A stretch of DNA of 64,000 bases. Source: Flaccisagitta enflata. Its lineage: Eukaryota > Chaetognatha > Sagittoidea > Aphragmophora. Shown here in pieces: positions 21,702 through 34,800 of this stretch. Positions within the stretch are counted from its first letter, which is position 1; each line of letters opens with the position of its first letter. The stretch lies in contig OZ231126.1 in assembly GCA_965153355.1 (NCBI GenBank), positions 6,138,001 through 6,202,000 of the forward strand. The letters are read 5' to 3'. The notes under the pieces are model-generated. The model was not told the origin of the DNA. It saw only the letters and a list, made by a program, of their open reading frames with translations, and made no database searches. A program made the position numbers and the translations under genes.

Positions 21702-23824
21702 GGCAAGGCCAAATTTGGGATGCCAACCCAAAACCGGCAAACCAAAACAAAAGGTTTTGCATAATTCATAATCATTTGTAACTCACAATTAGGATTTTAT
21801 TGATATTAATTATCATTTCTGTTTACTCACTTGCAAGTATGTTAATCTTGCAAGAGCCTCAGGTCGGGTTTAAACTAGCCGCTAAACTTTCCTGATGAAT
21901 TAAGAAAACCTGATTACCATATTAGACAGTGTTCAATTATGTGGTTTACGGAAGAAGAAACGTCGGTGCTTTTCCTTTTTTCCACTTTGTGATATCTGCG
22001 CCCTTCATTCGGTGCCTATCTGTTGTTGCTCCACTTAAATCTGGGGAAGTTGAGAACACTGAAAATCTACTCGGGAATTCACACTTCTGTTGAGTATAGC
22101 CTGAGTTGCCAAGCATACTGGAATTAAGATGCCGCCACTTCTTTTTGATTAGATTTTTTCATCATAACAGTCTCTGATGCTAAATTATAAGTAAACTATA
22201 TGCTTAAACATTAAAAACTGATGAAATATTGAGGAAGGGAGTAGTTGTCTTGTGGTTCCTTTTGTTAAAAATTGTTTATGCCTTTCCACTTAAGCTTAAT
22301 AAAAAAAAAAATTCAAAACATCAACTTTTTCCAAAATCATTGAAAGGTGCAGGGTAATAGCCCTTTTTAGACTCTCCCAGCGGCTCTCTTCTTTACACAT
22401 GGAAAAATTTTACCAAATTTTAACCAATAATATTTTACCTTTCACACAAAATTATTGTTTTCCTTTTTCCCTTCGCCAACACTTTGCCAAAAGTTGCAGT
22501 CCCGCATCGACTGACACTGACAATTTTGCACTCACAATTCTCACAACAAGTCAGTTAATTCATTTAGCCCACCACCATGACGAATTTAGTTGTATCGTTT
22601 TAACATTACACCCTTCTGCCTTGCTTTTTCTGGGCCTTCTGTATAAAGACCTTTACTGCTAGATAGCCATGTAGTCGAGTCCTTACAGAAATTAGCCTTC
22701 CATTAGTTTATTGGATATAGCTCACCCGCGGTTGAGGAATAATCATATCCTCAAAACTAAACATGTCTCGCATGCAAATACACTGAAGCACACGTTCATC
22801 ACTCTCACTTGCAATGCCAGCAAGCTAGAGTACGCACAAGCACACGGTCATTAGGCTCACTTGCAATGCCAGCAAGCTAAAAGTCTACTGAAGTAAGAAG
22901 ATCTCTCTTAAGAAAACTCAAGATGACAAAGAAAACGAAGATGTAATTTCCGAATGCCTCTGGACTCAAAATGGAAAGGTACCTATGATCTGAACGATGG
23001 CAACTGTTGCAAATTATAAGAAATGTTACTATCATCCCACCATGAATGATTGAATGAATGTTTATGCCGGCCACATAATGTTTGAATGCAACTGAAGTGA
23101 TATACGAATATGTGTTGAGACAAATCTAAGCTGTAACTATTTATCCCTTATGCGCAAAGGGAGAGCTGCAGAATTTGTTTATATTTGTTATTTGGCAACA
23201 TGGGCCAATTGTTTCATCAAGTTTCCCTTCTCTTTGTAGGACCAGGACGCAATGGGAATCAACTGTTACTCACATTTTAAGCGCATTCCAGTCCTGCTTA
23301 TGCTGGAATTGCGCCATCTGCAATTGCAATTTTTGGCTTTGCTTTACGCTGATCCTGCTCAAACCACCATACACAGGTTCACACAATTGCACACACGCAC
23401 ACATGCACATCTTTACACACATACACATCCACTTAACATTTTACAATCGCGGTCTTGTGTGGCCCATCGCTTCCGTGTGATTCTCGTCTCATCGCCGCCA
23501 TCAAATATGAGTCTAGCTCCCGCTGTCATCTCCCGCGTCAGTCTATTTATTTTGTGAGAGGAATTGATGCAGTTATGTTTTGTACGTTTCCTAGTGCGAT
23601 CAGGTTTCAACCATGACAATTTTTGCTGTGGTTTATGTCATTCATGAAATCTTAACTTTTTACAATTAGTATTAGACTAGAGCTTAGTGCAAGATTTGAT
23701 GCCTCGTTTTGGACTCGGGGTTGATTTTATCTGAATTATGAAAAATAGTGAGAATGCCCGAAACGTAAAAACAGCGGAAAAAATTTCGAAGACGATACTG
23801 ATCTTTTGTTTTTATCAGGTTTTC
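21702..23824. other. Gag-element flank and intergenic DNA
   Basis: Holds the 3' flank of the gag ORF with the AATAAA near 22299 and the short CAGTCCCGCATCGACTG word shared with its 5' flank. GGATATAGCTCACCCGCGG near 22710 and a pair of short direct repeats CACTTGCAATGCCAGCAAGC near 22810 and 22860 are the only other structures noticed. No exon recognised. Confidence 0.4.
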
Positions 23825-24030
23825 CCGTTTGGGCGAAGCTTTAATTCGAGTAGATTCGGGTTGAAATGTATTACACAGCTCTCATCTTGCTCTAACGCTA
23901 GCTCTGAACCTAACCCTAGCCCTAAAACCACCCCAACCCCAACCTTAACCCTAACCCTACCCCTAACCCTAAATAAAAACCCGCTTAGAGAGTCAGTAAA
24001 ACAAAAGACATCACCGAATTCGAAAACAGT
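23825..24030 (+). repeat. Family C dispersed repeat with telomere-like interior, copy 2
   Basis: TTGGGCGAAGCTTTAATTCG, TAGATTCGGGTTGAAATGTA, then CCCTAACCCTACCCCTAACC and AAACCCGCTTAGAGAGTCAG. Same order as 15535-15775 with about 80-85% identity by eye. Confidence 0.7.
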
Positions 24031-24536
24031 ACCAAAACAGCGGCCCTCAATATCGAAACCTAAATTACAACGAGAATATCAGCGCAGCATCGACGGATTG
24101 GAATAAGAACAACGCAAGTTCACCATTTTATACATAGTTCGTTGTTTATGATAATTGCTGAGTTTCAAGAGAGGTAATACTGACGGCACGCGATGTATTT
24201 ACAGTCTTTCACTTCGCCACTGATGCCACTCCATGCTGGGGACATGCACAGAGGCGATCGCTATGTCAACTGCATGAATGACCCATTGCCCCAATATGCC
24301 CCAATATGTGTACATCTGAGCTCGATAGTCGATACTCGGCATATGTAGTACTTCGAACTATTTTGCTTACTTGATGGAGTGGCCCAATGCCCAAATCTAC
24401 AGGCTCTATGCTCTGTATACTTCATATATACAGTTTTTTCTCGTAACTCTTCAATCCTTCCGTTTTGCAAATCAAACATATATGTTGCACATTTCATAAG
24501 CAAATGCCATCATCAAAATCGAGCGATGTGGCCACC

Positions 24537-26310
24537 TCATTCATAGCAGGCGTGGTCGTTGTTGCCGTTGTGATCGCACATGCAGTGATCATCCTGATCG
24601 TCATGGGTGTTGTCGTTGTCGTTGGTGGTGGTGGCAGTGGCTTTGTCGCTGGTAGTAGTGGTGGTGGTGGCAGTGGCCTCGCTGGTGGTGGTCGGAATCT
24701 GGCTTTTCAACCACTCCAAGTGGCGAGAGAGTGGTTGTCTTTGTTCCCAGAGACGACGAATGAGTTCCTTGAGGATGACCGCCTCATCGGCCGAACAAAA
24801 AGAAGGGAAGACCTCGACTTCATCGAGCAAATCTAACGGAAGACCGGATAGAAGACGACGATGGATCTGATGTTGAAATGCGAATCAGGAAAAAAGGATG
24901 ATGAGGGCGTGAGGATGTTTTGTAAATGGGATGCGCGCATGAGTGAGTTTATTTATCTTCTATTTTTAAACATTAGTCATGTTCCACCTACTAGCGGAAC
25001 CAGGAACTATAAATATCTTTTAGTTGCGAACACGCGACTCAACAACTCACTCGGTCCGTCTGTCGGTAACGCTTAGTTTTTTTTTTGTCGTTTTACGCCA
25101 TTGTAAGTCACCTTAAGTTATCTAAAGTTAATTTAAGTCTATTTACATTTTGTCTCTTAGTCTTTAGGTATTTTAGAGTTTAGTCAATTGGTCTGATGGT
25201 CTTAACAACCGCAAGCGACTGTAACATGTTGGCCTTGTTTTAATCATTGGCCATTTTCCACCTACTGGCGGATCCAGGAGGCAGGAACTAAACGTTATTT
25301 CGCGGATATGCATGTCAGACTCGCCGAGGCAGAACACGGTTATCATGCGAAGCGCCGAGAAGGAAGTATCCCAAATTATGATTATAGATAATATCTGATG
25401 TCATCATTCTCTAAGTATAATTCCTCATAGCTTCCAGGGGAAGCCCACTTCAAATCTACGAGTTATACAACTTCACGCAAATAGTCTTTACTCAATAGAG
25501 TTTGAGGAACATGGCCTTGTCAGTCGGTTTATTTCAAAATGGTCCGTCGGTTTCTCTCAGCTTTCTCGGCCTAGGAGTCGGTAATAGTCGCGGACTCGCT
25601 GCTCTACAAGAGGCTTTGTCCATCGGTCCCTAGGTCCGTCGATATTGAGTTCAAAAGTGTTTCATGATTTTAGATACTGCGCTTGTGTTCGTGCGTGCGA
25701 GGGAGTGTGGAAGTGGGTTGATATTAAGTTCAGCTTTGTCCAACGGTCCATCGGTCCGTCGATATTGAGTTCAAAAGTGTTTTATGATTTTAGATACTGC
25801 GCTTGTGTTCGTGCGTGCGAGGGGGTGTGGAAGTGGGTTGATATTGAGTTCAGCTTTGTCCATCGGTCCATTGGTCCGTCGATATTGAGTTCAAAAGTGT
25901 TTCATGATTTTAGATACTGCACTTGTGTTTGTGCGTGCAAGGGGGTGTTGAAGTGGGTTGAAATTGAGCTTGGCTTTGTCTATCGGTCCATCGGTCCATC
26001 GATATTGAGTTCAAAAGTGTTTCATAATTTTAGATACTGCGCTTGTGCTCGTGTGTGCAAGGGGGTGTGGAAGTGGGTTGTATGCCCCTACCCCCCCGTC
26101 CGCGACCATAGTGTAACCTCCGAGTTACTTGTTTAACAAATCATGTCTCCACCAATAGCATGACATGCTCAAGCACAGTGCCCCTGCTCATTCGCATAAT
26201 ACACCCAGTGAAGTGAACGAGTGACTTCAACTTCATGTTGCTTAGTCTGTAGGTCAGTCCATCTGAATTTTTGTTTGTTTTTTCTTGTTTTTTTTGTTTT
26301 TTTTTTGTTT

Positions 26311-26341
<31 letters not shown>

Positions 26342-29286
26342 GAAGAAACTTTTTTTCAGGGTTTGCGGGTAATGACCAAACTCAGCATCTGTACCACTGC
26401 GCGACATTTGCCCATGCCTAAAAACAAAGTAGTCCGCATATATCAGCTCCTAACATCATTCCGCCTCTCATCTAATCCTTCCAATCGAAAGTTTTTTCTT
26501 CGTATAATAGATTTAAAGTGGAGGGAATTCCAACGGGATTTTCTTTCTCGTGCTTCGGATCGGGACGACACGAGTTTTTATACTGTCTATAATAAGAAGG
26601 GAATCCCGCGATCCCGGGGCGGTATAATGGAAGAATGGGGCCTTCCAATTAGATCTAATTCGCCAGCATGTACCGTCATTAATCTCATATTAATGTCAAA
26701 AGCAAAAATATTAATTCCTACTCTTCAGGCGGACCAAAGTTCCCATTCGAGGTTATACAAAGAAAAAGAATTCTTGTAACGGATTGTTTAATCGATATGA
26801 GAAACGTTAAATCATGACAACCGTGTCAGCCTAAATTCAAATGGATCAGGTTTTCGTTTTTTTTTCTCCTTTTTTTAGTGTCGGGCACGGAACGAAACCA
26901 CTTTTCAATCCGTCGGTCTGTCTGTCACATAGTCGTTTTCCGGGGTTTTCCACAACTGCCAACTAAATTGACCGTGTACATCATTCATCCATAACACATT
27001 TATCTATAAAATGAGTTAAGTGATGTGTTCATGGATCCCTTCGACCATTCAGCCATTCACTCACCAAGTCAGTCATTCAATCCATCGATCACCCATTCAG
27101 TCATCCAATCCATCCATCACTTGGGCGCTTCACATGGCAAAAATTTGGAAATTCTTCTCGTCCCGCTTACCCAATAGAGGGACTGATTTTAAGGCCCTCA
27201 TCGTTTTTTCTTTTCCGAAAATTGCCCAATTTCTGGTTTTTTTAGCAGCACTGTTTTATATCCTAATTTGCATAACGCTGTGGGAGTTTCTGTCAGGCCT
27301 CAGTTAATTCATGACACTACGAACTTCTTCCTGTATCAGTTAGACCGCGCATCTGTGTAACAGAGAATGTCCAAAACATTTTTGTTCTTGTTTTGAGGAT
27401 GATTTCTTTTATCAATAGGCGGTTTTCTGAATGATTTTTTTATCAATAGGCGGTTTTCTAAGGCAATTAGTCTCTTTAGCAGCGAAGTATCATGGGGAAA
27501 TTTAAATCCCCATTGAACTCTGTTGAATACTTTAAGTGCTTAAAAAAACGAAAGATGGCCGAGTTTTGAGAAAAAGAAAACGGTCAACATCATGATTTTT
27601 CTCACTCCGTATTGGATTAGCGGGACGAAGGAATACACAGCAAACACGTTAAATAAAGCAACCAAAATCCATCATTCAGTCATTCATTTTATCAGTCCAA
27701 CATCCAGTCTGTCTCTCAATCGCTCAGTCATTCAAACACCCAATCATTCAATCCATCACCCAGTCAGTCATTCAATCCATCACCCCGTCAGTCATTCAAT
27801 CCATCAACCAGTCAGTCATTCAATCCATCAACCAGTCAGTCATTCAATCCATCAACCAGTCAGTCATTCAATCCATCAACCAGTCAGTCATTCAATCCAT
27901 CAACCAGTCAGTCATTCAATCCATCACCCAGTCAGTCATTCAATCCATCACCCAGTCAGTCATTCAATCCATCACCCAGTCAGTCATTCAATCCATCACC
28001 CAGTCAGTCATTCAATCCATCACCCAGTCAGTCATTCAATCCATCATCCAGTCAGTCATACAATCCATCACCCAGTCAGTCATTCAATCTCACAGTCTTA
28101 CGATCACCCAGTCGCTCAGACACCCAGTCATCAACCATCCAGTCATACAATCAGCCGTTCATTCAAGCATCCATCCATTTAATCATGAATCACCTGGTGG
28201 ACCAATAATCACTCAAACATTCATTCATTCATTCATTCATTTAATCATCCACCCACGCCCACTACGCATGTCAGAGTGCCAAAATTGGCCAAAACTGGCT
28301 TTCCCCCTGCCATCATCTTTTTCCTTTGCTTAAATGCTATCAAATGAGCCGTCGCACGACTTTCAAATCAATTGGGAACTATCGTTAGGGTGACCATGAA
28401 GTTTCAATAGGAATCTTTGAAAGAGGCAAAATTTGTATTACAAGAATATTGATATTGATATTAATATTGATACAAACTTAAATCTCACCCTAACGATGGT
28501 TACTGATCGATTTGGAGGTCGCGTGATGGCTCGTTTGACAGAACTTCTGCAAAGGCAAATGATGATGGCGGGGGGAAAGCCAGTTTTGCCAGTTTTTGGC
28601 ACCTTGACATGCGTAACGCCCACGGCGACGCCGTCTCTCATCTCTTCGCGTTACAAAGCTGAAACTTACCAGTTCGTTTTTTTCGCCGTAGAACAGTCGA
28701 CGGCCGCAGGTAAGCAACTCGAAAAGAACGACTCCAACCGCGTAAGCGTCGCTAAAATACGTTTGCGGTTGCGGAGCTGTGGAAGAAAGTGAATTTAGCT
28801 GAATCAAGAAGTTCAAATGAACAAATGTGCACAAAGATGACGGAGAGATTCGTACAAGCTTAGACTAGACCTTCTTACCAACAAATTATGGGGACTGTTA
28901 AAGAAAATGAGAAGGGGATAGTCAATCGAAAGAGTTGCTTTGTAGATAAGAGTTATCAACATAATCAAGCGGGGGGGGGGGAGAGAGAAGGTATGCCTTC
29001 AGAACAAGAGGCAAGGGTGGAAGGAACTAAAGATCGTCTTACTTAATACGGGGCCCCTACAAATGACAAAGAAATTGAACCACGCGTACCATTTCGGTTG
29101 AGGATATCTGGGCTCCAAAATGAGGCGACGCCGACTGGTTCTCTCTCCCGGGATCCGGTCCTTGGTTCGTCAGGACGCGCGAGACCGAAATCGACGACCC
29201 AAATTCGACCGGTTCTCAGGTCTAGCAGAAGATTCTTCGATTGTATATCGCGGAATATCACCTCTGTATGAAACCACAACAATACA

Positions 29287-29380
<94 letters not shown>

Positions 29381-31763
29381 AGGAGACAGAGAGAGGGAAA
29401 CGGACAGAGACAGAGATAGGGAGACAGACAGACAGATGGACACAAACAGACAGACTGAAAAAGAGAGACAGAGAGAAATAGAGAAAGAAAAAGAGAGAAG
29501 AAGAGAGACAGAGAAACAGAGACAGAGAGAGAGACAGAGAAACAGAGAGAGAGAGACAGAGAGAGAGAGACAGAGAGAGAGACAGAGAGAGAGACAGAGA
29601 GAGAGACAGAGAGACAGAGAAAGAAAAAATCTCGAAAGAGTATGGGTCCGCGACTGGGGTCGAACGGCGTTGTCGAACGGCGTTGTCGAACGGCGTTGTC
29701 GAACGGCGTTGTCAAACGGCGTTGTCAAACGGCGTTGTCAAACGGCGTTGTCAAACGGCGTTGTCAAACGGCGTTGTCAAACGGCGTTGTCAAACGGCGT
29801 TGTCAAACGGCGTTGTCAAACGGCGTTGTCAAACGGCGTTGTCAAACGGCGTTGTCAAACGGCGTTGTCAAACGGCGTTGTCAAACGGCGTTGTCAAACG
29901 GCGTTGTCAAACGGCGTTGTCAAACGGCGTTGTCAAACGGCGTTGTCAAACGGCGTTGTCAAACGGCGTTGTCAAACGGCGTTGTCAAACGGCGTTGTCA
30001 AACGGCGTTGTCAAACGGCGTTGTCAAACGGCGTTGTCAAACGGCGTTGTCAAACGGCGTTGTCAAACGGCGTTGTCAAACGGCGTTGTCAAACGGTTGT
30101 CAAACGGCGTTGTCAAACGGCGTTGTCAAAGCGTTGTCAACGGCATTGTCAACGGCGTCAAACGGCGCGTTCAAACGGCGTTGTCAAACGCGCGTTGTCA
30201 ACGGCGTTGCCAAACGGCGTTGTCAAACGGCGCAAACGGCGTTGTCAAACGGCGTTGTCAAACGGCGTTGTCGAACGGCGTTGTCGAACGGCGTTGTCGA
30301 ACGGCGTTGTCAAACGGCGTTGTCGAACGGCGTTGTCGAACGGCGTTGTCGAACGGCGTTGTCAAACGGCGTTGTCAAACGGCGATGTTATCGAACGGCG
30401 ATGTTATCGAACGGCGATGTTGTTGAACGGCGATGTTGTCGGCGTTGTCAAACGGCGATGTTGTCGAGCGGCGATGTTGTCGGCGTTGTCAAACGGCGTT
30501 GTCAAATGGTGTTGTCGAAGTGTTGTCAAACGCCGTTGTCAAATACTATTGTCAAACAGTGTTGTCAAATGGTCTTGTCAAATGGTCTTGTCACATAGCG
30601 GTCAAATAGGGGTTGAGAGATAAGCTGCTTTGTTCATATACATAGGTTGAGCCATTTAATTCTGAGTCTACATACTAAGTTTACTAAGTTTTAACCAAAT
30701 CGATTGAGAATTGTTCAAGTTATGCACATTTTTCACTTTTAAGGTGGTAGGCTGGTAGGCCGGTTAGCATGCTAAAATCTTTACAAATCAAATACATATG
30801 TTGAGTCCTTCCATTTAGAGAAAACATACCAAGTTTACACCTAATCAGTTGAAAAACGCCAAAGTTATGAACTTTTTTTACTTTAAGGCTGGTAGGCTAG
30901 TTGGGTGGTAGGCTGGTTTGGCCGGTTAGCATGCTAAAATCTTCACGATTCAAATACTTATATTGAGTCCTATTCAGAAACTACGTAGCAAGTTTCAACC
31001 AAATCGGTTGAAAAATGCAGAAGTTATGCACATTTTTCACTATTCGGCTGGTAGGCTGGTTGGGTGGTAGGCCGGTTTGGCTGATTAGCATGCTGAAATC
31101 TTTACAATTCAAATACATAAGTTGAGTCCTTCCATTTTGAGACTACATACCAAGTTTTAACCAAATCGGTTGAAAAATGCAGAAGTTATGCACGTTTTTC
31201 ACTTTTCGGCTAGTAGGCTGGTTGGGTGGTAGGCCGGTTTGGCCGGTTAGCATGCTAAAATCTTTACAATTCAAATACATATGTTGAGTCCTTCCATTTA
31301 GAGACTACATACCAAGTTTCAACCAAATCAGTTGAAAAATGCAGAAGTTATGCACGTTTTTCACTTTTTGGCTGGTAGGCTGGTTGGGTGGTAGGCCAGT
31401 TTGGCCGGTTAGCATGCTAAAATCTTTACAATTCAAATATATATGTTGAGTCCTTCCATTTAGAGACTACATACCAAGTTTCAACCAAATCTGTTGAAAA
31501 ATGCCAAAGTTATGCACATTTTTCACTTTTAGGCTGGTAGGCTGGTTGGGCCGGTTAGGTGGGTCGGATCATAACATACGCATAGGCCGCAAAGCGGCTT
31601 ACCCTAGTACAACTTCCCTCCAAATATGAAGCAAATCGGTCAAGGCGTTCAAAAGTTAGCCCATTTTTAAAAGTGTGGACAACGACGACAACAACGACGA
31701 CGACGACACCCACCCGCCTCGAATTATAGTCCGCGTCGGAATGGTATTCCGTCGCGGACAAAA

Positions 31764-31833
<70 letters not shown>

Positions 31834-34800
31834 AAATATTAACCTCAAATTACCTCATTAAAGAAACGATATCGTGGTAACAAGGAAATATTGCAAAACC
31901 AGTCCTCTAAATTATCGAGCGTCTCAATGAACATCAAATAAAATATATTGTTTAGTATCTTGTGTAATTATGATTTAAGCGTTAATGTATCTTAAGCAAG
32001 GCTCGGAATTTGATAAAACCCAGCGCACTGGGAACACTGCACGTAGGTGGCTTGAGCGGGATAATATTAGGAAATTGATTTCCCATCGAGGTGAGATTTG
32101 GTGGTCTGTGCAGCTGTGTGCTTCCGTCCCCACACCGCACGCCGCGCATCTAGATGAGGTCGAATTTTCACCTACCGCATTTGTGTATTTCAATGATGTG
32201 CGTCAAGATGTTTTCGGCGATGTCAAGGCAGTTGGTTTGCATTTTGGGTAACCAACTTGGATGTTGTCGGATGTGAGCGAGCGCGTCATGGTAGTTAGGA
32301 TAATTGATATATTCCTACATGGAACAATGAGAAAAGAGAATGTGGAAAGTTTAATGGGGGGTTGGTGAGCAGTGATTACGTTCTCAATCTTGGACACCTC
32401 TGGAGAGAAGAGATAATAATTTTTATCTTTGCAAAACGCATTTGTTTTTGGAATCACATACGCTCTTTCAGGCTCTCTCTCTCTCTCTCTCTGCTTTTCG
32501 CCTTCACTTCTTCAACTTCCGCTTCCACTTCTACTTCCATCTTCCTCCGGTTCTCCGACAACTGTTCCAATCGTAATCGAGATGTTGGAAAGCTTATATT
32601 CTTCTACTTTTGCCAAATACTTTCATTATGAGCAGGTCAACCACGTTAAGCTTAGACAAAATGACCATTCCACTAGGCATTATGTCCCAATACAGTACAG
32701 TGCAGTACAGTTATGTACACATGGACGCAAAATACAGCGTGATGAGGCGCCAAAAGCCAAAAACAAATAAGCACCCCCCACTACAGCCATATTGGCTGAT
32801 TAAAAATTCTTATGGAAAGTCATTTTGAGTAACGTAGGGGAATGCAAATGGCATCATCAGAGCGATTTTTGAGATTGTAACTAAAACCTTAAAATTTATC
32901 ACTTTTACTCATAAAATATTCACTCTTAGAAAAGTAAAGAAAATAGAGTAAAAAGTGTTAAATTTCTAGGTTCTAGGTACAATCTCAAAATTTCCTCTGA
33001 TGACGCCACTCGTATTCCCCTTAGTGACTCAAAACAACTTTCCAAAGGAATTTGCATTCAGCCAAATTGACTGTAGTGGGTGGTGCTAAAACTTTTGGCG
33101 CCTCATCACGCTGTATTTTGCGTCCATGTGTACTTGTTACCGGGTGTTAGATAAACCCGGTAACTCATCAATTATGGCAATATCAATTAGAACGGAAATT
33201 CTGTACAATCACAATTTTTTTGTACCTGTAAGACGTAGCAGACTGTTTGTTGCATAATGATGCCGATGATGTTGGGGACAAATTCAACATTCCGGCATCG
33301 GAGCCAAGCCCGGATTCCATCTGGACGAACGCGTCCGTGAATTTCCTTCACCGCGAAAATGTAACGCGTCACTTTATCGCACGCCTGAGATTCAAACGGC
33401 ACAGCATGGATCGTTTCAATCGCGGGCTCGCAACTATATATAGGTGGCTTTTCCGTCCGTCCATCCATTCATTGTTCTTTTGGTCCGTAACGCACGACCA
33501 GTGTCTGAAGTTACTGTGGTTTTGATGGAGTTTGTGTCTTGTAAGGGTTGGGAGGTGTTCATAAGCAACTCACCCTAAACACTTGACCTTCTCCTCCTTT
33601 GCCTAGATGGTGTTCATGATCGAGAAAGAATTCACAAGGTTCGCTTTCTTTGCCAGACCGATATCGATTATTCCATATGTGAATCCGATCAGCGTATTCC
33701 TTAAAATGTTGGGGTGATTCAAATTGTAGGCAGTCTGCCGTGTTGAGCAGGAACATTCATGTAAAATTCAATAGGACGTGCCGATAATTCAACAAGATCG
33801 GATGACCAATGACCCAAGATGGCGCCGGTGCGCAAGACGGTTTTAATCAGAGCGTGACAAACAAACCGACCGACCAACCAATAATATCCCTCACTAAACC
33901 CAAACTGAAATAAATGGATGAGGGCCTTGTGATTGTATGTTCACCGAGAGAACGACGCCGGAGAAAAATGCCGTATCGTCGTTATCCTTTTGTATCTGCA
34001 CGAGCCAGTCCATTTCGCTGACGTAATTGACGAGATCTGACTCGTTGGAATATCTCACGTGATCGCCGAAATTTTGATTCATGTCGAGATCGCCTTTGGG
34101 TTTCCTTTCCACTTTCGGTCGCCGTTGACGCCCTGGAAGCCGCTCGGACGCGCAGCATCCCGACTCTGGGGGAGAAAGGATGCAGTTCCATAGTTTTATT
34201 ATTTTTTGATTATTGAAACTACGAAAGTCGTCGCTCGACAGGAATAAATACAATTGCCCAGTAGGAGACATGGGAACAGGGGGGAGGAGGGAAGACAAGA
34301 GGGGGGCTTGACTGGGAGTAAATCTTTAAGTCAGATTCATAACATCAGGGATCCAGTCGAAAGACCATAGTAGTATCAGATAACTAGTCTCCAGAAATCT
34401 CTTTAATAATTCACCAAAGATGCAAAAGATGGCCAAAGATACTTGGTTTTTTTCCTACTCTAATGTTTCAACGTAGTGTGCGGGTTATCATCAATCTTTG
34501 GCTCACCTTCGTCAGTCGTCCGGCTCCTCCGACGGTCTTCGGCTGATTCTTCTTCCCCTTCAACCGCGTCATTCTGAGCGTCCTCTTTCTCGGCGAGTTC
34601 TTGAAGCAAAATGTTAAAGGCTGGTAGTTGATTGCCGTCGTCGATGCTATGCAACATCAATGGATGCGGATGCTGCCGTTGGTTCTGACCATCCTCTTCG
34701 ACGACGGACGGCAGCATTGAGAGACTGCTGGAGTTGCGATCTGGACCCATCTTGGAGCCCGATGTGGATTTTCCATCAGTTGGCGACGCATTTGGGTTTT

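Noticed and set aside
21145-21771. Alternative ORFs overlapping the gag tail (205 aa minus, 163 aa plus)
   Set aside because: They are periodic shadows of the 21-bp repeat; the gag frame has the capsid-like region.
20145-22680. LTRs flanking the gag-only ORF
   Set aside because: Only a word of about 17-25 bp is shared between the flanks; no long direct repeat or TG...CA pair was found by eye.
26363-26779. 138-aa plus-strand ORF of protein-like composition
   Set aside because: No recognisable family, no splice support, lies within kinase intron 8; kept out for lack of evidence.
27592-28182. Possible CRISPR array or repeat protein
   Set aside because: 24-bp units are directly adjacent with no unique spacers; the open frame is due to unit length 24.
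29241-30623. 460-aa, 318-aa and 247-aa ORFs over the 13-bp array
   Set aside because: All three plus frames code the same 13-aa repeat because the unit has no stop and is not a multiple of 3; they also run antisense through a kinase exon.
31985-32251. 88-aa plus-strand ORF
   Set aside because: Shadow of kinase exon 6 on the opposite strand, which joins in phase on both sides.
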